Assembly (NCBI GenBank): GCA_959596515.1 | Contig: CAUFXR010000006.1 | Coordinates: forward strand, 1-52,194 | Origin: an uncultured Oscillospiraceae bacterium | Lineage (GTDB): Bacteria > Bacillota > Clostridia > Oscillospirales > Acutalibacteraceae | Length of the DNA: 52,194 nucleotides | Direction: 5' to 3' | In this document: in pieces, positions 8,808 through 17,561 of the stretch | How the letters are laid out: each line of letters begins with the position of its first letter | How positions within the stretch are numbered: the first letter of the stretch is position 1 | The notes under the pieces: generated by a model | What the model was told of the DNA's origin: nothing | Seen by the model: the letters and a program-made list of their open reading frames with translations, nothing else | Databases searched by the model: none | Translations under genes and position numbers: made by a program

Positions 8808-9974
8808 TCAGTAGGCCACGGGAACATCAATCTCCATATCCTCCAACGGATAGGTGACGCAGGGATGGATAAAACCGAATTTGCGATCGGCTTCCCGGCG
8901 GCCGTCACGGCCTTCCGCCACCCGATAGGCGCCTGAGAGCCACTTGCTGTGACAGAAGCCGCAGCCGCCGGCGCGGCATTTATTGGGCGCGTTAAGTCCG
9001 GCCCGTTCCATGGCGGTCAACAGCGTTTCGTTTTCTTTGGCGGAAATGAAATACACCTCATCCCGCATGTGTACGGTAAGCTTAAATTCACCCGCGTTCT
9101 CCAGGGGAAGATCACCGCAGCAGGTGGCGTCATGGTGCACGGCCTTTTGGGGTAGGCGCAGCGGCGCGAGCTCTTTTTCCACAAAATCATACATAGCCTG
9201 CGGCCCACAAAGGAAAAAGGTGCTGTCTGTTAGATTCGTATACTTCTTCATCAGCTCCGCGGACACAAATCCCTTTTCACAGCCGGGTTGTTCCTCATCG
9301 CTGAGGACATATACCACTTTCAATCCCCCGCAGCGCGCGGCCAGCGCGTCCAACTCGCTGCGATAGGCCAGCTGAGCCGCTGTACGCGCCCCGTAGAAAA
9401 GGATCATAGAATAGGGCTCATCCCCGTCGGCGAGGCTACCGGCCATAGCCATAAAAGGCGTGATGCCGCTGCCGCCTGCGATGCAGATGATATTCCGACT
9501 GTCCCGGAGGGTTTCATAGTGAAACTCTCCGGAAGGCTCTGTCATAACAAATTGATCCCCGATTTGGGCCTTTTCATTAAGATATCCGGATCCCAATCCT
9601 GCCGTCTCCACCGCCAGCACCAGCTTGTTTTCCAAGGCCTGCCGAGGGGTGGAAACAATGGAATAGGGACGGCTGACCAGGCTGTCGCCGATCTTCATCT
9701 GGATGGAAACATACTGACCCGCCCGAAAGAAGGGGAATTCATCTGCGTCCACCCGCTTAAAAGTCAATTCCCGAATGGTGTCGGTAAGAAATCTCGTATT
9801 GGTCAGTTCCACCCGCATATAACCGGGATGCAGCTTTTTCGCCAGAGTGTTGGTGCGGTATTCCTGGGGAAGCGGTTTATTTTCTCCCTGAGCCAGCATC
9901 CGCCGGCGAAGGGGAACCATTTTTTTAAACCGCAGCATATCCATAAACCCAAACGGTAGTTTTTTGAAATTCAT
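8808..9974 (-). CDS. FAD/NAD(P)H reductase with C-terminal 2Fe-2S ferredoxin domain
   Basis: A 388-aa electron-transfer flavoprotein: FNR-like FAD-binding domain (RPYSIVSTP motif), NAD(P)-binding domain (AGGSGITPFMAM, then FFLCGPQAMYDFV) and a plant-type 2Fe-2S domain with CRAGGCGFC and a later HPC cysteine. It should pass electrons from NAD(P)H through FAD and the cluster to a partner. The partner is probably the desaturase-like enzyme encoded just upstream, whose stop overlaps this ATG (ATGA, 9971-9974). GGAGG precedes the start. A longer frame extends upstream but has no matching initiation signal. Confidence 0.87.
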   Translation of the reverse strand: MNFKKLPFGFMDMLRFKKMVPLRRRMLAQGENKPLPQEYRTNTLAKKLHPGYMRVELTNTRFLTDTIRELTFKRVDADEFPFFRAGQYVSIQMKIGDSLVSRPYSIVSTPRQALENKLVLAVETAGLGSGYLNEKAQIGDQFVMTEPSGEFHYETLRDSRNIICIAGGSGITPFMAMAGSLADGDEPYSMILFYGARTAAQLAYRSELDALAARCGGLKVVYVLSDEEQPGCEKGFVSAELMKKYTNLTDSTFFLCGPQAMYDFVEKELAPLRLPQKAVHHDATCCGDLPLENAGEFKLTVHMRDEVYFISAKENETLLTAMERAGLNAPNKCRAGGCGFCHSKWLSGAYRVAEGRDGRREADRKFGFIHPCVTYPLEDMEIDVPVAY

Positions 9975-11527
9975 TCTGCCGTCGCCTCCTTTTTCAAATC
10001 GCCTACGGTCTGCCGGCCGGAAAGATCCCCTGAAATATAGGCGCTGGAATATCCGCTGGAACGCATAGCGTAGCCGCCCGCAAACCGCAGGCCCGGATTG
10101 AGCAGAGCGTCTTCTTTCATCATCATCATTCGGGGCATCAGGCTGTCCCAATCAGCGGTCTCGTAGCCATAGATCACGCCCTGGGGATGACCGCAGTAAC
10201 GGGCGTAGGTGGTGGGGGATGCCACACAGATTTCCTCAATAGCATCCCGGATCTTGCAGCCGGTTTCCCGCTCGAACACACGGATCATATCATCGGCCAC
10301 CTGATCTTTCATTTTAAAATACTCTTCTTCGGTGACATTGCCCCAGTCATCCGACATGAACATGGTGGTAAAATACATCATGCAGGTGCCTTTGGGCGAG
10401 CACTCAGGATAGGCGTTGTTCAGGCAGACGGTAGCCTGCACATGGTTGGTGCTGACCTTTTTCATCAGGTCATACTGCCGGACAGTATCGGCCGTGTCAT
10501 AAATGAAGTAATTGTGGCTGGTAATGCCCAGCTCCTCCGCGGAACGGTTCAGCCCCAGGAAAAGCGAAAAACCCCGGCCGGAAAATTTCCGGCTGTTGGT
10601 GGCGCGCACCATCTGCTCGGTGACGGCTTTCTTTTCCAGCATTTTGCCAAATACTAAATGGGGAGAACAGTTGGCGATGATGTGCCGCGTCTCGATAACC
10701 TGACCATCGGTGAGCTGTACGCCGCGGATTTGGCCGTTGTCATCCGCCAGGATTTTCTCCGCCTCGGACTGATACCAGATGTCCCCGCCCAGCTCGCGGA
10801 TCCGAGTATCCAGCGCCAGGCTGATTTCGTGCGAGCGCATTTTGGGCATCCAGGCATCCCGGGTGATATAGCGGATGACCATGGAGCCATAATGCAGAAA
10901 GCTCATACGGTCGCAGTCCACGCCCAGATAGCACCAATAAGCGTTAAGAATATCCTTGGCTTTCTGCGGCATTTTCAGAGCATCCAGTACCTCGTTCACC
11001 GAATAGCTTCCAGCCTTGATAAAATTGGGGAAGGTCTTTTTCATATAAGCGGAATCGGTGTTTCCGTTTACCGAGTTGGAATATGTCTGAGCGTCCCGTA
11101 CCTCATTGCACAACTCAAAAAACTCCGTAATGGATTTTCGGGATTCCGGACAGTATTCTACCATCTTTTCAATGAACGCCTGCTGGCCAAAAGGCATGAC
11201 GCAGTCGTATTTCTTGTCGGTGGTAATCAGATGATACGCTTCTGGAATACGTACCCAATCGATTTTATTCTCGATTCCAAGATCACGGAACAGCATGCGT
11301 ACCTCGCCGGGTTCCTCCGGAGAACCAAAATCATTCAGTTCATGCAAACTCGCCTCGAATTCAAAGCGTCCCCGCTTGAAACTGGTGGCAAAGCCGCCCG
11401 GCAGATTATGCTTTTCCAGAAGCAGGCAGGAGTATCCAGCCTGCAAAATCCGGATGGCGGCAACCAGACCGCCGTTGCCTGCGCCTATGACGACCACATC
11501 ATAGGCCTTTTTCGCTTTTGTTGCCAT
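9971..11527 (-). CDS. FAD-dependent oxidoreductase of the phytoene desaturase/CrtISO family
   Basis: A 518-aa protein opening with the dinucleotide-binding motif VVIGAGNGGLVAAIRILQAG and LLLEKHNLPGGFATSFKRG, both typical of carotenoid desaturase/isomerase-like and retinol saturase-like flavoproteins. The C-terminus has the expected GGYAMRSSG FAD contact. The family performs desaturation, saturation or isomerisation of hydrophobic substrates. Coupling to an NAD(P)H-2Fe-2S reductase in the same operon suggests a reductive role here. No carotenoid genes are nearby, so the substrate is unknown. GGAGG lies just upstream of the ATG. Confidence 0.85.
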   Translation of the reverse strand: MATKAKKAYDVVVIGAGNGGLVAAIRILQAGYSCLLLEKHNLPGGFATSFKRGRFEFEASLHELNDFGSPEEPGEVRMLFRDLGIENKIDWVRIPEAYHLITTDKKYDCVMPFGQQAFIEKMVEYCPESRKSITEFFELCNEVRDAQTYSNSVNGNTDSAYMKKTFPNFIKAGSYSVNEVLDALKMPQKAKDILNAYWCYLGVDCDRMSFLHYGSMVIRYITRDAWMPKMRSHEISLALDTRIRELGGDIWYQSEAEKILADDNGQIRGVQLTDGQVIETRHIIANCSPHLVFGKMLEKKAVTEQMVRATNSRKFSGRGFSLFLGLNRSAEELGITSHNYFIYDTADTVRQYDLMKKVSTNHVQATVCLNNAYPECSPKGTCMMYFTTMFMSDDWGNVTEEEYFKMKDQVADDMIRVFERETGCKIRDAIEEICVASPTTYARYCGHPQGVIYGYETADWDSLMPRMMMMKEDALLNPGLRFAGGYAMRSSGYSSAYISGDLSGRQTVGDLKKEATAE

Positions 11528-11544
11528 AGTGTTCCTCCTTCGAT

Positions 11545-12135
11545 TTATACCAGCAGATTCCGCGAGCGTTTTAGCCAGTGCTGCAACTCTTCTTCGCTTT
11601 TTACCTGCTTATAATAGCTTAAAACAATGCGGTAATACTCTGTAAGCTCTTCGTTGAGATCTTCTTCGCTGAAATTTAGATAGCAGGTGGCCATCATCAC
11701 CGCCATCGAGTAACAATAATACTGCATCCTTCGGTGCATCTCAGCGGCCTGCTCCCGGGAAAGCTCCAGGGTTACTTCCAGCTTATGAATCGTCTGCCCT
11801 TCATTGGGATCCTCAAAAAGGGTCTCCCCAGCCGCCCGCTGCCGCAGGTAAACTAACTGGAACAGGTTCTTTTCCCGCTGCGCAAAATGCAGAAAGGAAA
11901 GCGCTACCTGCTTATAACTGTCCGCATCCTCCCGGAGATAATGCTCCCGGACATAAGTGGTTAGTTCCTCGCGCAAATTCTCCATATTCTCAAATTCAGA
12001 GTAAATAGGCTGGGTGGAGCAGCTTAATTTCCCGGCGATGTTTCGAACCGAAAGCGCGGGCGGCCCCTGCTCCTGAACCAAACTCACCGCCGCTTTCAAA
12101 ATGTCTTCACGAAAAATACGCTTTTGTGGTGGCAT
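11545..12135 (-). CDS. TetR/AcrR-family transcriptional regulator
   Basis: A 196-aa regulator with an N-terminal TetR helix-turn-helix (about residues 9-50; ILKAAVSLVQEQGPPALSVRNIAG...STQPIYSEFENMENL). The helical C-terminal domain is expected to bind a ligand. It is the first gene of the minus-strand operon that continues into the two oxidoreductases, only 17 bp away from the next gene. It probably represses its own operon through the palindrome at 12158, with induction by a substrate of the enzymes. Confidence 0.88.
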   Translation of the reverse strand: MPPQKRIFREDILKAAVSLVQEQGPPALSVRNIAGKLSCSTQPIYSEFENMENLREELTTYVREHYLREDADSYKQVALSFLHFAQREKNLFQLVYLRQRAAGETLFEDPNEGQTIHKLEVTLELSREQAAEMHRRMQYYCYSMAVMMATCYLNFSEEDLNEELTEYYRIVLSYYKQVKSEEELQHWLKRSRNLLV

Positions 12136-12157
12136 AAAATACCCCGTTTCCTTTTTT

Positions 12158-12175
12158 AAATAACACGTGTTATTT
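12158..12175. promoter_or_regulatory. 18-bp perfect palindrome, likely TetR operator
   Basis: AAATAACACGTGTTATTT is an exact palindrome 22 bp upstream of the regulator's start codon. Placement and symmetry fit a TetR-dimer operator. The rest of 12136-12447 holds nothing I can name. Confidence 0.75.
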
Positions 12176-12447
12176 ATTCTTTATTTTACCCCACTTTTTC
12201 ATATTTTACAAGTAGTTTCGGCAAATTGGAAAATAAAATTACCGGACGAGTTTGATCCGTTTCCGGACGAAGTTGATCCGCAAAACCTGAATCAGGGATC
12301 CGTCGGATTGGGAACGGCCCTAACAAATCCCTGGGCAGGAACCACTTCTTCCGAGAGGAAAAGAGCACATCTTTCATTGATATTTGCCAAGTTTTCCATT
12401 ATAATCATTTACAGCTACCCAATAGCCGCCGAAGGAGGGAAAAGCAT

Positions 12448-12561
12448 ATGCCGGTTGACATGAAAGATACTATCGCGCAGGCAGCGAAAAATCTGGTAAC
12501 GAAAAAAGGCGTGAAAAAACTGACGGTAAAAGACATTGTGGAAGAATGCCATATTACCTGA
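12448..12561 (+). pseudogene. N-terminal fragment of a second TetR-type regulator
   Basis: GGAGG (12434-12438) and ATG at 12448 begin a 37-aa frame with a typical TetR start (DTIAQAAKNLVTKKGVKKLTVKDIVEECHIT). It breaks off where the recognition helix should follow. The next bases belong to a mobile-element gene on the other strand. No remaining part was found elsewhere in the window. This is the scar left by insertion and/or deletion. Confidence 0.8.
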
Positions 12562-12731
12562 AATGCTAATGTTCTTCCTTTTTCCATAATTCTGTTAGCC
12601 CCTTTCTCATAATGTTCCCGGATGACCATTTCGATGAATTTGCTCATCGTGCTTTCCGTTTCCCTGATTTCCTCGCTGATTTGGTTATGCAGATCCAGCG
12701 GGATTTTGCAGGTTACGCCCTTTGTTTCCAC
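12558..12731 (-). pseudogene. Truncated ribbon-helix-helix protein (copy 1)
   Basis: From GTG at 12731 (AAGGAG upstream) it matches the start of the full-length gene at 18842-19372 through VETKGVTCKIP, SEEIRETESTMSKFIEM and GRTLAFQV. It then runs into the TetR fragment. Only about 57 of 176 codons remain. In this copy the upstream ATG is ATA, which shows that GTG is the conserved start. Confidence 0.82.
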
Positions 12732-12754
12732 GCCTATCGCTCCTTTTTTCGTTC

Positions 12755-12880
12755 TTTCCCTTTCGGGCAACACAAGCATACTGCAACCCGCCGGATAAAG
12801 CTATTACCAAGACCAACAACCTTTCAGTCAAAGCAGGCTCAACAAACGTCACAACCAATAAAGGCTATGTGGGGGTTATT
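12755..12880 (-). repeat. Conserved promoter/leader or centromere-like segment, copy 1
   Basis: This segment, between the 91-aa protein and the RHH gene, is repeated with few changes at about 19395-19525. Read on the minus strand it has a promoter-like TTGACT...TAATAG and ends in a CCC-GAAA-GGG hairpin (TGTTGCCCGAAAGGG) before the RHH start. In ParM plasmids the DNA site bound by the RHH protein lies near its gene, so a parC-like role is possible. Confidence 0.55.
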
Positions 12881-13151
12881 CTTCTCCCAGCAGGGAACCA
12901 AGGAAGCCCATCATCTCCTGCGGAATGGCTTCTTCCTGCTGCGGCACGGGCTGGGAAGGCACAGCTTTGAGTTCTTCCCGCAGCACCCGGCGCAGAATTG
13001 TTTCCAGTTCTTCTCGCTGGGCATTTTCCAGAATCACCTGTACCAGAAAGGCGTTTTTCTGACCTTCGGGCACAGCCTGCAGGATTTGCCACGCCCTGCG
13101 ATGTTCTTCATTCTGGAGGTTGGGGCGGAACATAAAAAGGGGCCTGCTCAT
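12876..13151 (-). CDS. Small ParM-operon protein (copy 1)
   Basis: A 91-aa soluble protein (MSRPLFMFRPNLQNEEHRRAW...) rich in Glu and Gln, with a helical middle and an acidic tail. Its start overlaps the ParM stop (ATGA, 13148-13151). A close paralogue at 19534-19809 has the same length and position. Function unknown. Its constant place between the actin-like and the DNA-binding gene suggests a part in segregation or element maintenance. Confidence 0.78.
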   Translation of the reverse strand: MSRPLFMFRPNLQNEEHRRAWQILQAVPEGQKNAFLVQVILENAQREELETILRRVLREELKAVPSQPVPQQEEAIPQEMMGFLGSLLGEE

Positions 13152-14098
13152 GCCTTGCCCACACCGCCCGAAAACTGCCCCAAAATCCTCTCGAACCCTT
13201 CAGCGTTTACCTTGTCGTCTATCAGGGTAAAAACCCGACACAGGCTGTCCTGTTCGCTCACGTTGCCCTTGACTACCGATGCGCCGCCGCCCAGCATCAC
13301 CACCGGGATGGCTTTCAGGTCAAACCCCGATTCCATGGCTGCCGAAAAAAGGCGCTCTGTGTAAAGCCGCCCTTGTTTCTGGATAATGTTTCGGGCGTCC
13401 TCATCCATACTGCAGGGCTTTCCTGCCAGAACACGCTCCACCTGAGCGTCGGTCACAGACAGCCCGGTATCCCGGCGGACCTGTTCTTTCGTTTCATCAA
13501 TGCAGCGAATCATACCGAGTTCCAGACTTCGGCAGGTAGCCGCATTGGGAACACCATTATCCAACCGCATCAGATCAACGGTCCAGCCGCCGATGTCCAT
13601 GAGAAGAACAGAAGGCTCATTCTGGATGAGTTCCGGATGCAGCGCAATGGCGGAATAGCCCTGTGGGAACAGTTTCACATCCTCAATGGTGATTTTATAG
13701 GCGATTCCTTCAAACTGAAAGCACACCGGACGGAGGCCGTCTGCCAGCTGGGAAGAACGCATAAGATATTCCCGGAAGGGCTTTTTCTCACGGCCAAATC
13801 CAGCCAGTGGCAGCCCGGCGGCAATGCGCACCGAACACTCTGTTTTTCCACCTCGCTGTTTGATTTCCTTGGCGATAGCTGCAAGGGTAAGCAGGTAGTA
13901 ATTGTCGTTTTCCATTTTGTTGCGCAGGATCGGCTGTCTGCCGGTTCCGCAGACATAAAACTTCCCGCCGAATTCCAGTGTGTTTTGCAAGGTGTAGGGT
14001 TCATGGGAATACTCTGCAATACCGGCTGGGAAAGAAAAATGCCGGGTTTTGATTGCGTAATAGCCATGGTCGATGCCAATGTTCATGGTTTTACTCAT
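13148..14098 (-). CDS. ParM/StbA-type actin-like ATPase (copy 1)
   Basis: A 316-aa actin-fold ATPase for segregation of a plasmid-like or excised element. Visible motifs are phosphate 1 (MNIGIDHGYYAIKTRHFSFP), phosphate 2 (LLMDIGGWTVDLMRL) and the adenosine loop (VVMLGGGASVVKG). It heads the operon ParM, 91-aa protein, RHH. Either ATG 14098 or the in-frame ATG 14086 could be the start; AAGG is directly before the first. About 80% alike by eye to the copy at 19806. Confidence 0.87.
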   Translation of the reverse strand: MSKTMNIGIDHGYYAIKTRHFSFPAGIAEYSHEPYTLQNTLEFGGKFYVCGTGRQPILRNKMENDNYYLLTLAAIAKEIKQRGGKTECSVRIAAGLPLAGFGREKKPFREYLMRSSQLADGLRPVCFQFEGIAYKITIEDVKLFPQGYSAIALHPELIQNEPSVLLMDIGGWTVDLMRLDNGVPNAATCRSLELGMIRCIDETKEQVRRDTGLSVTDAQVERVLAGKPCSMDEDARNIIQKQGRLYTERLFSAAMESGFDLKAIPVVMLGGGASVVKGNVSEQDSLCRVFTLIDDKVNAEGFERILGQFSGGVGKA

Positions 14099-14217
14099 CC
14101 TTTCTTGTTAGTTGTTGAAAACTTAAGGTTCTTGCTGAGTTAGAGCTTAGAGTTATCTTGTTCTTTCCCAGCTGGTAAAGTATTAGGGGGGAGAGTGTGA
14201 GAGGGGGGAAAGCGAAA

Positions 14218-14247
14218 AACCGCCCCGGTCATTCAACCGGAGCGGTT
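14218..14247 (-). terminator. Covarying hairpin HP1 upstream of ParM (copy 1)
   Basis: A 12-bp imperfect stem (14218-14229 with 14236-14247) runs into a T5 stretch when read on the minus strand. The equivalent hairpin at 20857-20884 keeps its pairing despite different bases. Confidence 0.72.
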
Positions 14248-14384
14248 CTAAAAAAGGGCGCACTACCCCCCTGTATTTTGAGGGCTTGAAATTGACCCAT
14301 TTGGGGCTTCCGTCAATCTATCTATATATCTGCCGAAAACTTTTACAGTTCCGACAACGGGAAAAAAGAGTGGTAAACGCAAAA

Positions 14385-14427
14385 AAGCGGGGTTCCCAGC
14401 CTGAAAAATCAGGTGAAAACTCCGCTT
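14385..14427 (-). terminator. Covarying hairpin HP2 upstream of ParM (copy 1)
   Basis: A long stem (14385-14404 with 14409-14427) is followed on the minus strand by CTTTTTTGCG. Its partner at 21013-21055 shows compensating changes. Between HP1 and HP2 both copies share GGGCGCACTACCCCC and TCAATCTATCTAT. No coding frame explains this conservation. The 14099-14661 gap also holds a perfect hairpin at 14529-14556. Confidence 0.72.
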
Positions 14428-14661
14428 CACTTTGCAAATATTTTTAAAAACGGGGATGACAGTAATGGGTCAACTATCTTTTTTAACAGGATAAAAAAGC
14501 CTGCAACCCCGCATGAATACTAAGAAAAATGTGACCGACAGTAAAATCGGTCACATTACTTGGAAGGAGTGGACACTTTAGATGCCCCTCCAACAAGAGA
14601 ACCGGACTTAGGCCACAAGAAAAAATCCAGACTCGCCCGCCTATTGCGTCCTCTTAGCAAA

Positions 14662-16600
14662 TTATTCCCCTATCAGTTCAGGATGCTTTAATTCTTTTGA
14701 TTTTGGCTCAAACAACTTGTCGAACAGGGTTCTGTTTCGTTGCTTTGCATCCTTGAGCAACTTATCATAAGATATAACTTCAATGTATGTTCCAACAGTC
14801 GGATTGTATCCAAAGTAACCTTCACCATCTTGAGTAGGAACTAACCCTGCTCTTGCTGCACTTTTTTTGAGGGAAGGCGTAGTGTCCGCTATAACATAGC
14901 AATAGAAAGCAACTTGCTGAATATTTCCAAAGCCACGTCCATTGGCTTTTTTTACTTTGCCTTCCTTAATATCTGTTACATAGTCGTATACTTGTGTAAT
15001 GGGATCTGTTTCTTCTGTGGCAAGATCATCTCGTTGAGGGCGTTTCAACTCTACGATTGTGATGGAACTAATGTTGTCCGGATCAGCAGTATAAGATAAT
15101 GCAGCATCGAAGATGGCCAAATCCATCCTCTTATCTACACTACTTTCCAAAACAGGGATAGTATTTATTTTTTTGTCCGATGCTAAGAAATGATGATACG
15201 CCAATCGGTCATCAATTAGCCACAGGTTCATATCATCAAGCACTATCTCGTTTGATGTAGTTTGCATAGGACAAATTATGCTATGAATCCGAGATTCCTT
15301 GCTGTATTTACCATTTTCGTCAGCTTCTAATGCATGCTCAAGAAGATCAATAACAGCTTTTCTACGTGCCACATACTCTGCCAAGCTTGCGCGACTTAGT
15401 TCTGTAATGCTCTCGCAATATTCATCAAAAAGTCTTTGAAAATCCGGATCAGATGTTGCATCATGTTTTACTTTTTCTTCTATGGCATGCCTTTTCTTTG
15501 CAGTGTCGAGTTCCCATTGTTGCTGTTGCTTGTAGAGTTCCACATCCAACTTATCTTCCGTTAAACCAGCAGGAATTATGTCATATACTTCTGGCCGCCT
15601 ATTCAAAAGTAGACGGTATTGAGGGCGTTTTGCTTTGACCAACATATCAATCTGAGTCTTTTTTTCATCGGCAACTTTGGTCAACTCATCACTAAGATAG
15701 GTACGGATGCACTCAACTGCTGTCTCTACAATTTCAGGTTCCTTGGTCTCACCAAATAATGGTCCATCTGAAAAATCAAAGTCTGATCTTTCTGTGTTAA
15801 CAGCATCATCCAGATAATCACCAGCAAGGTACCCAACATAGTAATATGAGTCCTCACCATTAATCAATTTTTTCTTCATATCTGGAATGTAGTTGGAAAG
15901 TACATATGACTTTACTTCACGGTTATTCGCACAAAGATGAAGTTCATGTTTATCCGCACCTTCCGACAGAAGCATATGATATAGCGTGTAATGCTTACCG
16001 TTCAACTCCATAGGATCTTGATGCAGTGAATCTTTATAGGTTTTCTCATAATAGTTGTTGAGGTTAAACATCTCTCCACGATTATCCTGCAAAATAATCT
16101 GAGGGCATTTCGCAGTGATGAAATAAGGAAGGCAATGTTCAATCAATTTTTTTGCTAAACTCTCCAAAGAATATGCGACAGAATCACGATATGGATTTCG
16201 AAAGCCTTTTAAACTAACAATTGTTCGCTGACCAACTTCTTTGCTTTCAAGGATTTTGTCATTTTGTTCTGGAGTCACTCCCGTGAGTGCAAAGTTAAAC
16301 TCTCTAAGATGCCAACAATCATCTTCAAAATAGGTGCTGCTAATAGTAACGGTATCAAATGCTTTTAACCATAAGAATCGACCTATTCCCTTGCATCCCT
16401 TCTTTACCTTCAGCTGAGAATAGGCTTCCAAAAAAGAAGTATAATTTTCAGTATTAAACCCATTCCCATTATCAGTTACTACAAATGCCACAAAATGAGC
16501 GGGTTCTTCAACTGTATTCCCTTGTCCATCCGTCTTAAGCTGTATATCTTCTGAACGTAAAGCGTCAATGATAAAGTTTCCCTTTGGTTTTTCATCATCT
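14662..16600 (-). pseudogene. GHKL ATPase with C-terminal nuclease-like domain, 5' end missing
   Basis: 609 codons are open from a GTG at 16491, and the same frame stays open upstream to about 16600. The ATPase part has the DNGNGF G1 box and the GCKGIGRFLWLKAF G2 box of HSP90/MutL/MORC-like proteins. The Mg-binding N-box and everything before it are missing, replaced by the end of the amidoligase gene. The C-terminal part carries an FDAALSY...IVELKRPQ pattern, similar to the D...ExK core of restriction-type nucleases. Proteins of this design are often found in defence islands. Without the N-box this copy should not hydrolyse ATP. Confidence 0.72.
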
Positions 16601-16601
16601 C

Positions 16602-17561
16602 CTATCGTTCTTGATTGCTGCGGTTCTGCAGGCTGGGATATTGGGATTTGTCATAGCGCCAGGCCCTGTCGCCGGGAAGGTTTGACAGCAGATGTTCCCG
16701 CACATTTTTGTACTCCGGCCCAATCAGGCCAAGGCGCAAAAGAAAGGTGCGGAAGGTGAAGGCGGGGTTCTCGCTGATCTCGGTTTTCCGCATCACCGTC
16801 CGCTTCTGATTGATGGCCTGGGCGGAGATGGCCAATGCCAGCGTAATATTGGCGCGCACTTTACCGGCATGGAGGGTGCTCTCAAAACAGCGCCACTCCA
16901 ATGTGCCGCGATAGAACACCGAATGAAGGTTCAAGGCGTAGTACCGGGTCCAGTTGTAGTGCTCGTAGCTGCCATCGGTCCCTCCATACCATTCCCGCTT
17001 GAGGCGCTCCATGGTGGTGTTGGTGGGCAGCCTGCGGATCCTTTCCAGCATGGGTTCACGCACCTTCTGGCACCAGCGTTCCACCCGGCGTTCGTCCACG
17101 TTGAGGGCTTTGAACAGGATATCCTCCTTGGAGTACATGATGGACAGGGCGTTCTTCAAACTCTGCGGGGTGTGCTTGGAAGCATCCACATGGACGTGCA
17201 TCCCGCAGGATGAATTGACCACAGCCCCCGCATGGCGGAGGGTGCGTACTACATCTTGAAGCTTCCCCATCTCGCTGTATTCCAGCTTGGGGGAGTTCAT
17301 CTCCACTTTGTAGGTGTCATCGCCTGTGGAAAGCTGCCTGCGCCCGCTCCGATGGGTGGCGCGGATGCTGGCGTCAAAGACAAAGCGCCATGTTTTCCCC
17401 TCGTTGTCGGTGACCTCCCATGGGTCGTAGGTGCGGGAGGAACGGGAGTGGATGGCGGTGGCGCCAAACAAGGCGGCCACTGCTTCTGCCGCCTGTTGGC
17501 GGGACAGCCCCGTCATCTCGATCTCGCAGCCGAAGAACTGGTCTTTCAGGTCAATCGACAG
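16602..17561 (-). CDS. Amidoligase-family protein, probable CTG start
   Basis: A 319-aa ATP-grasp-related amidoligase (Amidoligase_2 family), predicted to form amide bonds between carboxylates and amines. Family signatures are QFFGCEIEMTGL at the N-terminus, EMNSPKLEYSE, SCGMHVHVD (about residue 118) and EWRCFESTLHAGKVRAN. Tn1549-like ICEs commonly carry it next to a C5 methyltransferase, as here. The conserved FFGCEIE stretch lies upstream of the first ATG (17516). In frame, no ATG, GTG or TTG precedes it, but a CTG at 17561 sits exactly 6 nt after GGGAGG (17573-17568). The start overlaps the methyltransferase stop by 11 nt. After its stop, GAG-ATGATG may be the start of a lost ICE gene. Confidence 0.8.
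   Translation of the reverse strand: MSIDLKDQFFGCEIEMTGLSRQQAAEAVAALFGATAIHSRSSRTYDPWEVTDNEGKTWRFVFDASIRATHRSGRRQLSTGDDTYKVEMNSPKLEYSEMGKLQDVVRTLRHAGAVVNSSCGMHVHVDASKHTPQSLKNALSIMYSKEDILFKALNVDERRVERWCQKVREPMLERIRRLPTNTTMERLKREWYGGTDGSYEHYNWTRYYALNLHSVFYRGTLEWRCFESTLHAGKVRANITLALAISAQAINQKRTVMRKTEISENPAFTFRTFLLRLGLIGPEYKNVREHLLSNLPGDRAWRYDKSQYPSLQNRSNQER

Noticed and set aside
8808..10151. 447-aa form of the flavin reductase
   Set aside because: The extra 59 residues overlap the desaturase gene. A GGAGG-supported ATG at 9974 matches the family start.
12722..12970. Plus-strand peptide containing KAITKTNNLS, similar in both ParM modules
   Set aside because: The two copies differ mostly by amino-acid-changing substitutions and have no start signal. 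The conservation is better explained by a promoter/centromere on the other strand.
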